Assembly (NCBI GenBank): GCA_015060765.1
Contig: SUXW01000008.1
Coordinates: forward strand, 1-64,000
Direction: 5' to 3'
DNA length: 64,000 bases
From: Bacteroides sp.
Lineage (GTDB): Bacteria > Bacteroidota > Bacteroidia > Bacteroidales > Bacteroidaceae
The notes under the pieces were generated by a model. It had not been told where the DNA came from. It saw nothing but the letters and a program-made list of their open reading frames with translations, and did not search any database. The translations under genes were made by a program, and so were the position numbers. Positions within the stretch are counted from its first letter, which is position 1; every line of letters begins with the position of its first letter. Shown here piece after piece: positions 26,832-35,803 of this stretch.

Positions 26832-26840
26832 TTCTTTTTC

Positions 26841-26848
26841 TACCTTTG
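26841..26848 (+). promoter_or_regulatory. Promoter -7 element for aroQ
   Basis: TACCTTTG on the plus strand, predicted start near 26855, 43 bases before the aroQ ATG. It lies inside the 5' end region of the opposite xerD transcript. Confidence 0.5.
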
Positions 26849-26863
26849 TACCCAAATTGCCTA

Positions 26864-26871
26864 CAAAGTTA
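26864..26871 (-). promoter_or_regulatory. Promoter -7 element for xerD
   Basis: TAACTTTG on the minus strand, predicted start near 26857. Together with the aroQ element the two transcripts would start within a few bases of each other and cross each other's promoter. Confidence 0.45.
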
Positions 26872-26897
26872 GAAAAAGTTCAGACATTATTGGGATT

Positions 26898-27317
26898 ATG
26901 AAAATACAAATTATCAATGGACCTAACATCAATTTGTTGGGAAAGCGCGAACCTTCCATTTATGGCTCTCAATCGTTCGAAGATTATCTGGTTGAATTGA
27001 AGACTAAATATCCACAAGTGACTTTTGAATACTTCCAGTCGAATGTAGAAGGTGAGATGATTAATAAAATCCACGAAGTGGGTTTCGAATCCGACGGAAT
27101 CATTCTGAATGCAGGTGCTTATACGCATACTTCCATCGCTTTGCAGGATGCTATACGGGCGATAACTTCTCCTGTTATCGAAGTGCATATATCGAATGTA
27201 CATACTCGTGAGGAATTCCGCCACAAGTCTATGATCTCTTGTGCTTGTAAGGGAGTGATTTGTGGATTTGGCCTGAATTCTTATCGATTGGCGATAGAGG
27301 CTTTACTGCTGAAATGA
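26898..27317 (+). CDS. aroQ: 3-Dehydroquinate dehydratase, type II
   Basis: A 139-residue type II dehydroquinase, third step of the shikimate pathway. The family motifs are intact: IINGPNINLLGKREPSIYG (with the catalytic tyrosine of the lid), FQSNVEGEMINKIHE, ILNAGAYTHTSIALQDAI, EVHISNVHTREEFRHKSMIS (with the catalytic histidine) and a final GFGLNSYRLAIEAL. It starts a plus-strand cluster with pyk, an O-methyltransferase, rbfA and a permease; the 107-base gap before pyk shows no terminator. Confidence 0.96.
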   Translation: MKIQIINGPNINLLGKREPSIYGSQSFEDYLVELKTKYPQVTFEYFQSNVEGEMINKIHEVGFESDGIILNAGAYTHTSIALQDAIRAITSPVIEVHISNVHTREEFRHKSMISCACKGVICGFGLNSYRLAIEALLLK

Positions 27318-27424
27318 CTGATGATGTTTTTCCGATGATAAAATGGCATTTTACGATGAAGAAAGTGCCGTTTTACGACTGGGAAAACATAGTTTTATAA
27401 AATGGACAAAAAGACGGAAAGATT

Positions 27425-28888
27425 ATGATGTTGAAACAAACCAAAATCGTTGCATCAATCTCTGATTTGCATTGCGAGGTGGATTTTTTAAGAGATTTGT
27501 TTGAAGCGGGTATGAATGTGGTGCGCATGAATACGGCTCATGCCTCCCGGGAAGGATTTGAGAGGTTGATTGCCAACGTGCGTGAAGTATCTAATCGTAT
27601 CGCGATTCTGATGGATACAAAGGGACCTGAAATTCGTACAACTTCTTTAGTGGATGGAGCACCGATTGCATATCAGGTGGGCGACCGGGTAAAGATTGTC
27701 GGCAATCCTCAACAAGATACTTGTCGGGAATGTATTTCGGTTTCGTATCCGAATTTTGTAAACGACTTGAAACAGGATGGATGTATTTTGATTGATGATG
27801 GCGCTTTGGAACTTCGTGTAGTGGAGAAGAATGAGGATCATTTGATGTGTGAGGTTCAGAACAACGCTACATTGGGTAACCGTAAGAGTGTGAATGTGCC
27901 GGGAGTACGCATCAATCTTCCTTCGTTGACGGAAAAAGACCGTAACAATATCTTGTTTGCTATCGAAAAAGATATAGATTATATTGCTCACTCGTTTGTC
28001 CGTACCAAACAGGATGTATTGGACATCCGGCAGATGTTGGATATGTATGGTAGTGATATAAAAATCATTGCCAAAATAGAGAATCAAGAAGGGGTAGACA
28101 ATATAGACGAGATATTGGAAGTGGCGGATGGTGTTATGGTGGCTCGTGGTGATTTGGGTATAGAAATTCCACAGGAGCGTATACCGGGTATCCAACGAAT
28201 ATTGATTCGTAAATGTATTTTGGCAAAGAAACCAGTCATTGTTGCCACGCAGATGTTGCATACTATGATTGAGAATCCACGTCCCACCCGTGCAGAAGTG
28301 ACGGATATTGCCAATGCCATTTATTATCGTACGGATGCACTGATGTTGAGTGGTGAGACGGCCTACGGAAAATATCCGGTTGAAGCGGTCAAGACCATGA
28401 CCAAGATAGCAGCTCAAGCTGAAAAGGATAAATTGGCTGAAAATAATATTAAAATTCCTTTGGTAGAAGGTTCCAATGATGTGACCGCTTTCTTGGCCAA
28501 ACAGGCGGTAAAGGCTACCGACAAATTGAATATCCGTGCCATCATTACAGATAGCTTCAGCGGACGTACAGCCCGTAACTTGGCTGCGTTCAGAGGGAAA
28601 TATCCGGTACTTGCCATTTGTTATAAAGAAAAGACAATGAGACATTTGGCATTGTCTTACGGTGTTGAAGCAATCTATATGCCTGAAAAGGCTAATGGGC
28701 AGGCATATTATTTTGCAGCATTGCGTAAGTTGTTGGAAGATGGTGTTTTGTCAGAAAATGACATGGTAGCTTATTTGAGTAGCGGAAAACAAGGCACGAA
28801 CACTTCTTTCCTCGAAATCAATGTGGTGGGGGATGTCTTGAAGTATGCACTTGAGTATGTGTTGCCCAACCGTAACAGATATTTGTAA
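27425..28888 (+). CDS. pyk: Pyruvate kinase
   Basis: A 487-residue pyruvate kinase, PEP plus ADP to pyruvate plus ATP. Motifs in order: TKIVASISDLHCEVDFLRDLFEAGMNVVRMNTAHAS (N-terminal barrel), MDTKGPEIRTT, KDIDYIAHSFVRTKQDV, the catalytic segment AKIENQEGVDNIDEILEVADGVMVARGDLGIEIP with its lysine and metal-binding acid residues, ATQMLHTMIENPRPTRAEVTDIANAI, and the C-terminal domain ending NVVGDVLKYALEYVLP. Two adjacent ATGs at 27425 and 27428 are equally good. The next gene follows after 3 bases. Confidence 0.97.
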   Translation: MMLKQTKIVASISDLHCEVDFLRDLFEAGMNVVRMNTAHASREGFERLIANVREVSNRIAILMDTKGPEIRTTSLVDGAPIAYQVGDRVKIVGNPQQDTCRECISVSYPNFVNDLKQDGCILIDDGALELRVVEKNEDHLMCEVQNNATLGNRKSVNVPGVRINLPSLTEKDRNNILFAIEKDIDYIAHSFVRTKQDVLDIRQMLDMYGSDIKIIAKIENQEGVDNIDEILEVADGVMVARGDLGIEIPQERIPGIQRILIRKCILAKKPVIVATQMLHTMIENPRPTRAEVTDIANAIYYRTDALMLSGETAYGKYPVEAVKTMTKIAAQAEKDKLAENNIKIPLVEGSNDVTAFLAKQAVKATDKLNIRAIITDSFSGRTARNLAAFRGKYPVLAICYKEKTMRHLALSYGVEAIYMPEKANGQAYYFAALRKLLEDGVLSENDMVAYLSSGKQGTNTSFLEINVVGDVLKYALEYVLPNRNRYL

Positions 28889-28891
28889 GAA

Positions 28892-29530
28892 ATGAAAGAA
28901 ACCGAATTATTGGATGACTATATCATTCAGCATATAGACAAGGAACCTGATTATTTGAAGGCTCTTTATCGTGATACTCATGTAAAGTTATTACGCCCGC
29001 GCATGGCTTCCGGCCATTTGCAAGGGCGTATGCTTAAGATGTTTGTGCAGATGATTCGTCCCAAGCAGGTTCTTGAAATCGGTACTTATAGTGGATATTC
29101 TGCTTTATGTCTGGCAGAAGGGTTGGAAGAGGGAGCTTTGTTGCATACCTTTGAAATCAATGATGAACAAGAGGACTTTACCCGACCGTGGTTGGAACAT
29201 TCTCCTTATGCAGACAAGATCAGATTCTATATTGGTGATGCTTTGGAACTGCTTCCGGAAATGGATATTGTATTCGATCTTGCTTTTGTGGATGGAGATA
29301 AAAGGAAATATGTAGAATATTACGAGTTGGTGTTGAAGATGCTGACTCCTGGAGGCTATATCATAGCGGATAATACATTGTGGGATGGACATGTACTGGA
29401 AGAACCTCATCCTACGGATAAGCAGACCATAGGTATAAAAGAATTCAATGATTTGATAGCTGCCGATGAAAGGGTTGAAAAAGTGATTTTGCCTTTGCGG
29501 GACGGATTGACGATCATTAGAAAGAAATAA
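28892..29530 (+). CDS. SAM-dependent O-methyltransferase (family 3)
   Basis: A 212-residue class I methyltransferase of the catechol/caffeoyl-CoA O-methyltransferase-like family. The SAM site reads VLEIGTYSGYSALCLAEGLEEGALLHTFEIN, followed by FYIGDALELLPEMDIVFDLAFVDGDKRKYVEYYELVLKMLTPGGYIIADNTLW, with the metal-binding D-x-D-K-x2-Y pattern and D-N. Bacterial members often act on small hydroxylated compounds or hydroxyuridine in tRNA (TrmR-like); the substrate is not known here. It starts 3 bases after pyk and should be co-transcribed. Confidence 0.88.
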   Translation: MKETELLDDYIIQHIDKEPDYLKALYRDTHVKLLRPRMASGHLQGRMLKMFVQMIRPKQVLEIGTYSGYSALCLAEGLEEGALLHTFEINDEQEDFTRPWLEHSPYADKIRFYIGDALELLPEMDIVFDLAFVDGDKRKYVEYYELVLKMLTPGGYIIADNTLWDGHVLEEPHPTDKQTIGIKEFNDLIAADERVEKVILPLRDGLTIIRKK

Positions 29531-29567
29531 CAGTGAATATATATAACATAGATTTAGTGATAATAAT

Positions 29568-29903
29568 ATGGAAACAACCAGACAGAATAAAGTTTGTCGT
29601 TTGATTCAAAAGGAATTGAGTGAAATATTTTTAGCTCAAACAAAAGCAATGAATGGTGTATTGGTATCGGTTAGCACAGTTCGTATCAGTCCTGATATGA
29701 GTATTGTTCGTGCTTATTTGAGTATATTCCCTTCTGCCCGCGCCGAAGAATTGATAAAGAACATAAATAACAATGCAAAATCAATTCGGTTCGAATTGGG
29801 TAATCGGGTGCGTCATCAGTTGCGTATCATTCCTGAATTGAAATTTTTTGTGGATGATTCTTTGGATTATGTGGAACGTATTGATGAACTGTTAAATAAA
29901 TAA
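29568..29903 (+). CDS. rbfA: Ribosome-binding factor A
   Basis: A 111-residue RbfA, normal length. It has the KH-like fold sequence METTRQNKVCRLIQKELSEIF, VLVSVSTVRISPDMSIVRAYLSIFP, and RFELGNRVRHQLRIIPELKFFVDDSLDYVERIDELL. It binds the 30S subunit and helps late 16S 5'-end maturation and cold adaptation. It precedes the FtsX-type permease by 5 bases, a pairing common in Bacteroidetes. Confidence 0.94.
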   Translation: METTRQNKVCRLIQKELSEIFLAQTKAMNGVLVSVSTVRISPDMSIVRAYLSIFPSARAEELIKNINNNAKSIRFELGNRVRHQLRIIPELKFFVDDSLDYVERIDELLNK

Positions 29904-29908
29904 CAGTT

Positions 29909-31156
29909 GTGAATCTTCCTTTTTTCGTTGCCCGACGATATTTGTTTTCTAAGAAATCGCATAATGCCATTAATGTGATTTCTGGAGTATCAGTGTGTGG
30001 AGTAGCATTGGCAACTTTAGCATTGGTATGTACTTTGTCTGTATTCAATGGCTTTCAGGATTTGGTCTCAACACTATTCACGGCATTCGATCCCCAATTG
30101 AAGATCATATCAAACAGCGGCAAAGTGTTTGATTCTCAAGATGATCGAATTCTTCAATTGAAACAAATGACTGATATTGAGGTACTCTCGGAAAGTCTGG
30201 AAGATTTTGCAATGGTGCAATATAAAGGGAAACAAACCATGGTAACCATTAAAGGGATTCAAGATAATTTTCGGAAATTGACCGCTATTGATAGTATTCT
30301 TTACGGTAGAGGAGATATGGTTTTGCGTGATGAAATTGTAGATTATGTTATACCAGGCGCAGAACTTGTTTCTATTTTAGGAACGGGGGTCCGTTTTGTA
30401 GAACCTTTAGAGGTATATGCTCCTATGCGCGGAGCTAAAATTAATGTTGCCAATCCGACAAATAGTTTTCGTTCATCTCTTCTTTATTCGTCGGGATTAA
30501 TTTTTGTTGTAAACCAGCCCAAATATGATGCGTCTTATATGCTTACTTCTCTTGAATTTGCCCGTGATTTGTTTCAATATGATACGGAAGTAAGTTCGAT
30601 AGAGTTAAAACTAAAGGATGGGGCAGATCTAGAGAAGGTAAAAGCGCTCATTAAAGATCGGTTGGGACCGGACTTTAATGTGCTCGATCGTTATGAGCAG
30701 CAAGCGGATACTTTTCGTATAATGAAAATTGAGAAATTGGTTTCTTATATTTTCCTGACTTTTATATTGTTAATCGCTTGTTTTAATGTGATAGGCTCTC
30801 TTTCCATGTTGATTATTGACAAACAAGCGGATGTAGAAACCTTGCGGAATCTTGGTGCGAATGACACATTGATTAGTCGTATCTTTTTGTTTGAAGGATT
30901 GATGATAACTTTTATAGGGACTTTTATAGGTGTCTTTATTGGTCTTCTATTGTGTGTTTTACAAGAAAAATTTGGCTTTATAAGTCTTGGTAATGATGCG
31001 CAAGGATCATTTATTGTAGATGCTTACCCCGTAAGCGTTCATGGGACGGATATAATGCTCGTATCTTTAACTGTATTGGTCGTTGGATTTATTTCTGTAT
31101 GGTATCCCGTTCGTTATCTATGTCGTCGTTTATTCATGAAGAAGCTATTCCAATGA
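29909..31156 (+). CDS. FtsX-like ABC permease (LolC/LolE type)
   Basis: A 415-residue membrane protein that begins at GTG 29909 (MNLPFFVARRYLFSKKSHNAINVISGVSVCGVALATLALVCTLSVFNGF). It has one N-terminal membrane helix, a large periplasmic MacB/LolE-like domain (residues about 50-270), and three C-terminal helices (FILLIACFNVIGSLSMLIIDKQADVETLRNLGAND, the FtsX signature). LolCE permeases extract lipoproteins from the inner membrane for transport to the outer membrane; the matching ATPase LolD is not next to it. Its last 12 bases overlap the murI stop on the other strand. Confidence 0.85.
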   Translation: MNLPFFVARRYLFSKKSHNAINVISGVSVCGVALATLALVCTLSVFNGFQDLVSTLFTAFDPQLKIISNSGKVFDSQDDRILQLKQMTDIEVLSESLEDFAMVQYKGKQTMVTIKGIQDNFRKLTAIDSILYGRGDMVLRDEIVDYVIPGAELVSILGTGVRFVEPLEVYAPMRGAKINVANPTNSFRSSLLYSSGLIFVVNQPKYDASYMLTSLEFARDLFQYDTEVSSIELKLKDGADLEKVKALIKDRLGPDFNVLDRYEQQADTFRIMKIEKLVSYIFLTFILLIACFNVIGSLSMLIIDKQADVETLRNLGANDTLISRIFLFEGLMITFIGTFIGVFIGLLLCVLQEKFGFISLGNDAQGSFIVDAYPVSVHGTDIMLVSLTVLVVGFISVWYPVRYLCRRLFMKKLFQ

Positions 31157-31987
31157 AATACTTTCTATTTTAAGATCGTCTTGTTTTAAGAATATACTAG
31201 CCGACTCCTTGAATTTTTCTTTACTTTCAGTTGTCAAAAAACGGCATTTGCCTTGTTTGGTGCATCGCTTGTCCATTTCCTGATGTCGTTGCAGGTAGTC
31301 CTTTAAGCTATGGGCTACATATTCGCCTTGTGCAATGATGTGAATATGAGATGGGGTATATTCTCTGATTTTATTATATAATAAGGGATAGTGGGTACAT
31401 CCTAAAACGATAGTGTCAATCAGTGGATCGTTTTTCAATAAACGGTTTATGTGTTGTTGGATGAAATAATCTGCTCCTTGTGACTGGTATTCATTGTTCT
31501 CTACCAACGGAACCCACATGGGGCATGCTTCTCCGGTAACTGTTATATCAGGAAATAGTTTGTGTATTTCCATGATATAGGATTCTGATTTGATAGTTCC
31601 TGTAGTGGCGAATATTCCTACATGACGGTTGTTTGTGATGGCTCCAATGCATTCAGCCGTAGGGCGGATTACCCCCAATACTCTACGTTGTTTATCTATT
31701 AACGGTAAATCGATTTGTTGGATACTTCGTAAAGCTTTTGCGGATGCTGTGTTACAGGCAAGTATAACCAACTGGCAGCCTAAATCAAATAATTTCTTAA
31801 CAGCTTGTAATGTAAAGTCATATACAACCTCAAATGAACGGGTACCATAGGGAGTGCGTGCATTATCTCCTAAATATATATAATCATATTCAGGCATATA
31901 CTCACGTATTGTCTTTAAAATAGTAAGACCACCGTATCCTGAATCAAAGATACCTATGGCTCCTTTGGATTGAATATGTTTTTCCAT
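31145..31987 (-). CDS. murI: Glutamate racemase
   Basis: A 280-residue glutamate racemase, which supplies D-glutamate for peptidoglycan. Both catalytic cysteine motifs are present: VILACNTASAKALR (about residue 80) and IVLGCTHYPLLYNKI (about residue 195), together with IGIFDSGYGGLTILKTI at the N-terminus and YLGDNARTPYGTRS. It lies downstream of the bamA-ompH genes, with a strong hairpin and T run ending just before its ATG (gap about 7 bases), so expression may depend on read-through. The C-terminus is unusually extended past the second motif by a Lys-rich stretch. Confidence 0.94.
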   Translation of the reverse strand: MEKHIQSKGAIGIFDSGYGGLTILKTIREYMPEYDYIYLGDNARTPYGTRSFEVVYDFTLQAVKKLFDLGCQLVILACNTASAKALRSIQQIDLPLIDKQRRVLGVIRPTAECIGAITNNRHVGIFATTGTIKSESYIMEIHKLFPDITVTGEACPMWVPLVENNEYQSQGADYFIQQHINRLLKNDPLIDTIVLGCTHYPLLYNKIREYTPSHIHIIAQGEYVAHSLKDYLQRHQEMDKRCTKQGKCRFLTTESKEKFKESASIFLKQDDLKIESISLE

Positions 31988-31993
31988 ACATTG

Positions 31994-32036
31994 TAAAAAA
32001 CACGGATTACACGGTAATATCCGTGAAATCCGTGTC
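31994..32036 (-). terminator. Terminator or attenuator between ompH and murI
   Basis: On the minus strand ACACGGATT-T-CACGG, loop ATATTA, CCGTG-T-AATCCGTGT (14 pairs, one mismatch), followed by TTTTTT. The T run ends about 7 bases before the murI ATG, so there is no room for a separate murI promoter downstream of it. It may be a partial terminator that reduces murI expression relative to the envelope operon. Confidence 0.75.
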
Positions 32037-32060
32037 TCTTATAGCTTCTTTTGTAACTAA

Positions 32061-32561
32061 TTATAGACCTAATTTGGCTTTTACGGCAGCAGTTACATTG
32101 GTAGATGAAGTCTCATTTACGAATGGAATGTTTACTGCGCTTAAGTCGAATATATAAGTATATCCACCTTCTTGCCCAACAGCTTTAATGGCATCATCTA
32201 CTTTTTTAGCAATTGGTTGAAGCATTTCCATCCAGCTTTGATTCAACTGTTGGCTAGCATCTTGTTGGAACTGCATGCCTTTTTGCATCAAGTCATCCAA
32301 TTCTTTCTGACGTCTTTCAGCAATGTTCTTTGGCAAGTTGGCTTGTTCCTGTTGATAAGCGGCATATTTCTTGCTCAATTCTTCTTCAGCACGTTTGATT
32401 TCATCTCTGTATTGCTGTTCCATTGCTTGAATATCAGTTTGAGCTTTAGTGTATTCAGGCATTGCTGTTATAATTTCTTGGACATTAGTGTGTCCAAACT
32501 TTTGTGCAAATACACTCATCGGAGCGATTAGCAAAAGGATTAATGCGATTTTCTTTAACAT
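32061..32561 (-). CDS. OmpH/Skp-family periplasmic chaperone (second copy)
   Basis: A 166-residue protein with a signal peptide (MLKKIALILLLIAPMSVFAQ, cut after residue 19-20), a long charged helical region (YTKAQTDIQAMEQQYRDEIKRAEEELSKKYAAYQQEQANLP) expected to form a coiled coil, and a C-terminal beta segment (GGYTYIFDLSAVNIPFVNETSSTNVTAAVKAKLGL). Skp forms a trimer that holds outer-membrane proteins on the way to BamA. It is a paralog of the gene just upstream and follows bamA in the operon, as in many Bacteroidetes. Confidence 0.92.
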   Translation of the reverse strand: MLKKIALILLLIAPMSVFAQKFGHTNVQEIITAMPEYTKAQTDIQAMEQQYRDEIKRAEEELSKKYAAYQQEQANLPKNIAERRQKELDDLMQKGMQFQQDASQQLNQSWMEMLQPIAKKVDDAIKAVGQEGGYTYIFDLSAVNIPFVNETSSTNVTAAVKAKLGL

Positions 32562-32618
32562 AATTCTTTTATTTTGATTTAATGATTATTATTCAATATT
32601 GTCTGCAAATGTATAAAA

Positions 32619-33134
32619 TTAATTTGAATATCCTAACTTTGAGAGAATTTCATTGCTTATATCGATTTTTGGGGATGCAAAAATGATGCTGGTAGCTGAA
32701 GCGCGATCCAAAATGACATCGTAGTTATATTGTAATGAAATTTGTTTAACGGCTTCATAAACTTTGTCTTCAATAGGACTGATTAATTCTGCCTGTTTCT
32801 TTGCCATGGTTCCTTCGGGACCAAAATGCTTCAATCTAAGTTCAGCAGCTTCTTTTTCTTTAGCGACAATCTCTTCTTCCTTTTGAGTTCTGGTTGTGCT
32901 ATTATACGAAGCGGACTTTTGCTGGTAAACTTTATATAAATTCTCAGCTTCTTTTGCTTTTGTTTCTACTTCTTTTTGATACTGTTGTGATAGTTGATTC
33001 AAATGATCGCAAGCTTGTTTATATTCTGGAATATTTTCTAGAATATACTCCATGTCGATTAATGCGAAGCGTTGTGCATTAACGCAAATTAAACTTGCCA
33101 AGCAAAATAATGATAATAAGAATAACTTTTTCAT
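32619..33134 (-). CDS. OmpH/Skp-family periplasmic chaperone (first copy)
   Basis: A 171-residue paralog of the next gene: signal peptide MKKLFLLSLFCLASLICVNAQ, then RFALIDMEYILENIPEYKQACDHLNQL, a coiled-coil stretch rich in Lys, Glu and Gln, and a C-terminal SLQYNYDVILDRASATSIIFASPKIDISNEILSKLGY. It starts 18 bases after the bamA stop. Two Skp-like chaperones next to BamA suggest hetero- or differently specialised trimers, which sequence alone cannot settle. Confidence 0.92.
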   Translation of the reverse strand: MKKLFLLSLFCLASLICVNAQRFALIDMEYILENIPEYKQACDHLNQLSQQYQKEVETKAKEAENLYKVYQQKSASYNSTTRTQKEEEIVAKEKEAAELRLKHFGPEGTMAKKQAELISPIEDKVYEAVKQISLQYNYDVILDRASATSIIFASPKIDISNEILSKLGYSN

Positions 33135-33152
33135 AAGTTGATGTGTATGAGG

Positions 33153-35801
33153 TTAGAATTCTTGTCCTAAAATGAAATGGAATTGGCTTCCACTATATTG
33201 TGAGGAACCGTTTATCTTATCGAAACCATATGCCCAGTCTATACCCATCATACCAATCATTGGCAAGAAGATACGTACACCAATACCGGCTGAACGTTTC
33301 AGACTGAATGGATTGAACTTGTTTACTTCGGTCCAAGCATTACCTCCTTCAACAAACCCTAACGCATAGATGCTTGTTGAATTTTCCAGCATTAACGGGT
33401 AACGGAGTTCGGCACCTAAACGTACATAAGCATAACCTTCGCTACCATAAGGAGTCAATGAACCATTTTCATAACCGCGAAGTGCAATTGTTTCCGAAGC
33501 ATAGCTAGTACTATAACCGGTCATACCATCACCACCCATGTAGAATGTTTCGAAAGGTGATTTTTTGTATTTATTATAATGTCCTAATAATCCAAATTCG
33601 ACACGTGTCATGATAACAGGACATTTTTGTGCATTAGACAAAGCAGTAAAAGTTTTGGCTTTGAATTTCCATTTATGATATTCTATCCAATTATAAACAC
33701 TGGCCGCTTCGTCATAATCGTTCTTTCCATAGGTCTCATAGTCCTTATTACTGAAAAGAGAATATGGAGGAGTCAGATGTACGGAAGCCGTAAATTCAGA
33801 TCCTCTACGTGGGAATATTGGATTATCTGTAGAATTACGGGCTAAAGTAAAGCCAAGACTCAAGTTGTTACAACTACCGGTCGACATGTATTCTCCGTTA
33901 TTTAGGCGGATGTAAAGGTAACTCCAATCTTTTAAAATGAATCGTTGGAATGATAATTCTGCCGACAAGGTAAAATAGTCATCCGGCCATCTGAGTCGTT
34001 TTCCCCATCCGATAGAAGCACCATACATTTGGATAGACTTGTCGGGATCATAGTATGATTCATAATTGTTATAGTATCCATTGTACATACCATAACCACT
34101 ATAATAATTATAGTAGTTGTTCATGTATGCAGAATTGTAATAATTGCTGCTGATATCTGTTTGTACAGAATAGAATGCAGAAACCGAGAAAGAATTAGGT
34201 CGCTTTCCTCCAAACCATGGGTCGAAGAATGAAACACTATAAGATTGGTAATAGCTACCATTAGTTTGTCCACTAATGGTCAGTGTTTGTCCATCTCCTT
34301 GTGGCAGGAATCCACGATAATTATCATTCTTCCTAAAAAGATTTGCAACAGAAAAGTTAGTAAACTTAAGACTTAATTTACCAATAACACCTGTTTGTCC
34401 CCAACCTGCAGAGAATTCCACTTGGTCGTTTGCTTTTGATTCCAAGTTCCAATTGATATCTACTGTACCATTGGTGCCATCAGGTTGTACATCCGGCTGG
34501 ATATTTTCAGGATTAAAATGTCCCATTTGGGCAATTTCACGATAAGAACGTTCCAATGCGTCTTTATTGAACAAGTCGCCCGGCTTGGTACGTAATTCAC
34601 GGCGTACAACATTTTCATACAAGCGGTCGTTTCCGTTAATACGCACTTTGTTAATGGTTGCTTGGGGACCTTCCATAATTCTCATTTCCAAATCAATGGA
34701 GTCGCCGTCAATGTTTACTTCTACAGGATCAAGACTATAGAAAACATATCCTTGATTATAATAGTCGTTACCTATAGCATCATCATCACCGCTGATACGT
34801 TCATTCAGAAGTTTCTGGTTGTATACATCTCCTTTCTTCATGCGTAGTTTATATGCAAGCCAATCTGAATTGTACACAGTGTTACCCACCCATTCAATGT
34901 TGCGTATATAATACTTGTTCCCTTCTTCTATACGCATGTAGACATCTACTGTACGGTCGTCATAAGGAGTGATACTATCAACAACAATCAGGGCATCCCG
35001 ATATCCTAATTCATTGTATTTATCAATGATAAGCTGCTTGTCTTCTTCATATTTTTCTTCAATGAATTTTTTAGTACGGAAAATGTTGACCAATTTATTT
35101 TTTTCATTGGTCTTTTTCATTACTCGTTTCAGTTTTTTGTCACTGAGTACGGTATTTCCTTCAATTGTTATTTGGTGGACTTTGACTTTTTCTTTCTTGT
35201 CAATCATAATATCCACGTTTACTTGTTCTTTGTTTCCTGCAATTGGTCTTTCTATAATATTGACTTCTGCATTTTTGAAGCCTTTGTCGTCAAAATGTCT
35301 TTTAATGACAATTTTGGCGCGGTCAATTAAGTTAGGAGTAATTTGACTCCCTTTTGCCAGACCTAATTTTTCTTCCAAATCCTCACGTTCACTCTTTTTT
35401 ACACCATGATATTGGATTTCTGCAATACGTGGACGTTGAGCCAAAATGATTTTTAGATAAATTTTATTACCTACAATTTTTTCAGCCTCAATTTTTACAT
35501 CGGAAAATAATCCGTGCCTCCAATAATGTTTGATAGCTGTAGTAATTTCATCGCCAGGAACTGTGATTGTCTGCCCAACAGAAAGTCCAGAAAGCCCAAT
35601 CAGAACATAATCTTCATAATTCTTGACTCCTTCCACTTTAATGCCCCCGATTTCATATTTTTTAGGTGTGGTGGAGTAAGTAATGACGGGGCTGTTATTT
35701 TCTTCAGCTGTTATTTCTTGTGAATAACAGTTTGCATTGAAACAAAATAGACTTATAATTAGTAATAATATGGATGAAATTCGATATATCATTTTATTCA
35801 A
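33153..35801 (-). CDS. bamA: Outer-membrane protein assembly factor BamA
   Basis: An 882-residue Omp85 protein. After a signal peptide (residues 1-27) come about five POTRA domains (about 45-430; for example YEIGGIKVEGVKNYEDYVLIGLSGLSVGQTI and INKVRINGNDRLYENVVRRELRTKPGDLFNKDALERSYREIAQMGHF), then a 16-strand barrel to the C-terminus. The barrel carries the loop-6 motif as ALRGYENGSLTPYGS and ends with aromatic GSQFHFILGQEF. A Tyr/Asn/Gly-rich insertion (residues about 560-600; NSAYMNNYYNYYSGYGMYNGYYNNY) is a lineage-specific surface loop. BamA inserts beta-barrel proteins in the outer membrane. It is followed closely by two Skp-like chaperones and preceded by uppS (2-base gap). Confidence 0.96.
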   Translation of the reverse strand: MNKMIYRISSILLLIISLFCFNANCYSQEITAEENNSPVITYSTTPKKYEIGGIKVEGVKNYEDYVLIGLSGLSVGQTITVPGDEITTAIKHYWRHGLFSDVKIEAEKIVGNKIYLKIILAQRPRIAEIQYHGVKKSEREDLEEKLGLAKGSQITPNLIDRAKIVIKRHFDDKGFKNAEVNIIERPIAGNKEQVNVDIMIDKKEKVKVHQITIEGNTVLSDKKLKRVMKKTNEKNKLVNIFRTKKFIEEKYEEDKQLIIDKYNELGYRDALIVVDSITPYDDRTVDVYMRIEEGNKYYIRNIEWVGNTVYNSDWLAYKLRMKKGDVYNQKLLNERISGDDDAIGNDYYNQGYVFYSLDPVEVNIDGDSIDLEMRIMEGPQATINKVRINGNDRLYENVVRRELRTKPGDLFNKDALERSYREIAQMGHFNPENIQPDVQPDGTNGTVDINWNLESKANDQVEFSAGWGQTGVIGKLSLKFTNFSVANLFRKNDNYRGFLPQGDGQTLTISGQTNGSYYQSYSVSFFDPWFGGKRPNSFSVSAFYSVQTDISSNYYNSAYMNNYYNYYSGYGMYNGYYNNYESYYDPDKSIQMYGASIGWGKRLRWPDDYFTLSAELSFQRFILKDWSYLYIRLNNGEYMSTGSCNNLSLGFTLARNSTDNPIFPRRGSEFTASVHLTPPYSLFSNKDYETYGKNDYDEAASVYNWIEYHKWKFKAKTFTALSNAQKCPVIMTRVEFGLLGHYNKYKKSPFETFYMGGDGMTGYSTSYASETIALRGYENGSLTPYGSEGYAYVRLGAELRYPLMLENSTSIYALGFVEGGNAWTEVNKFNPFSLKRSAGIGVRIFLPMIGMMGIDWAYGFDKINGSSQYSGSQFHFILGQEF

Positions 35802-35803
35802 CT

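Noticed and set aside
27647-28645. Long minus-strand open frame (332 codons) opposite pyk
   Set aside because: Its translation is low-complexity and resembles no family, and pyk on the other strand is certain; it is a shadow of pyk codon use.
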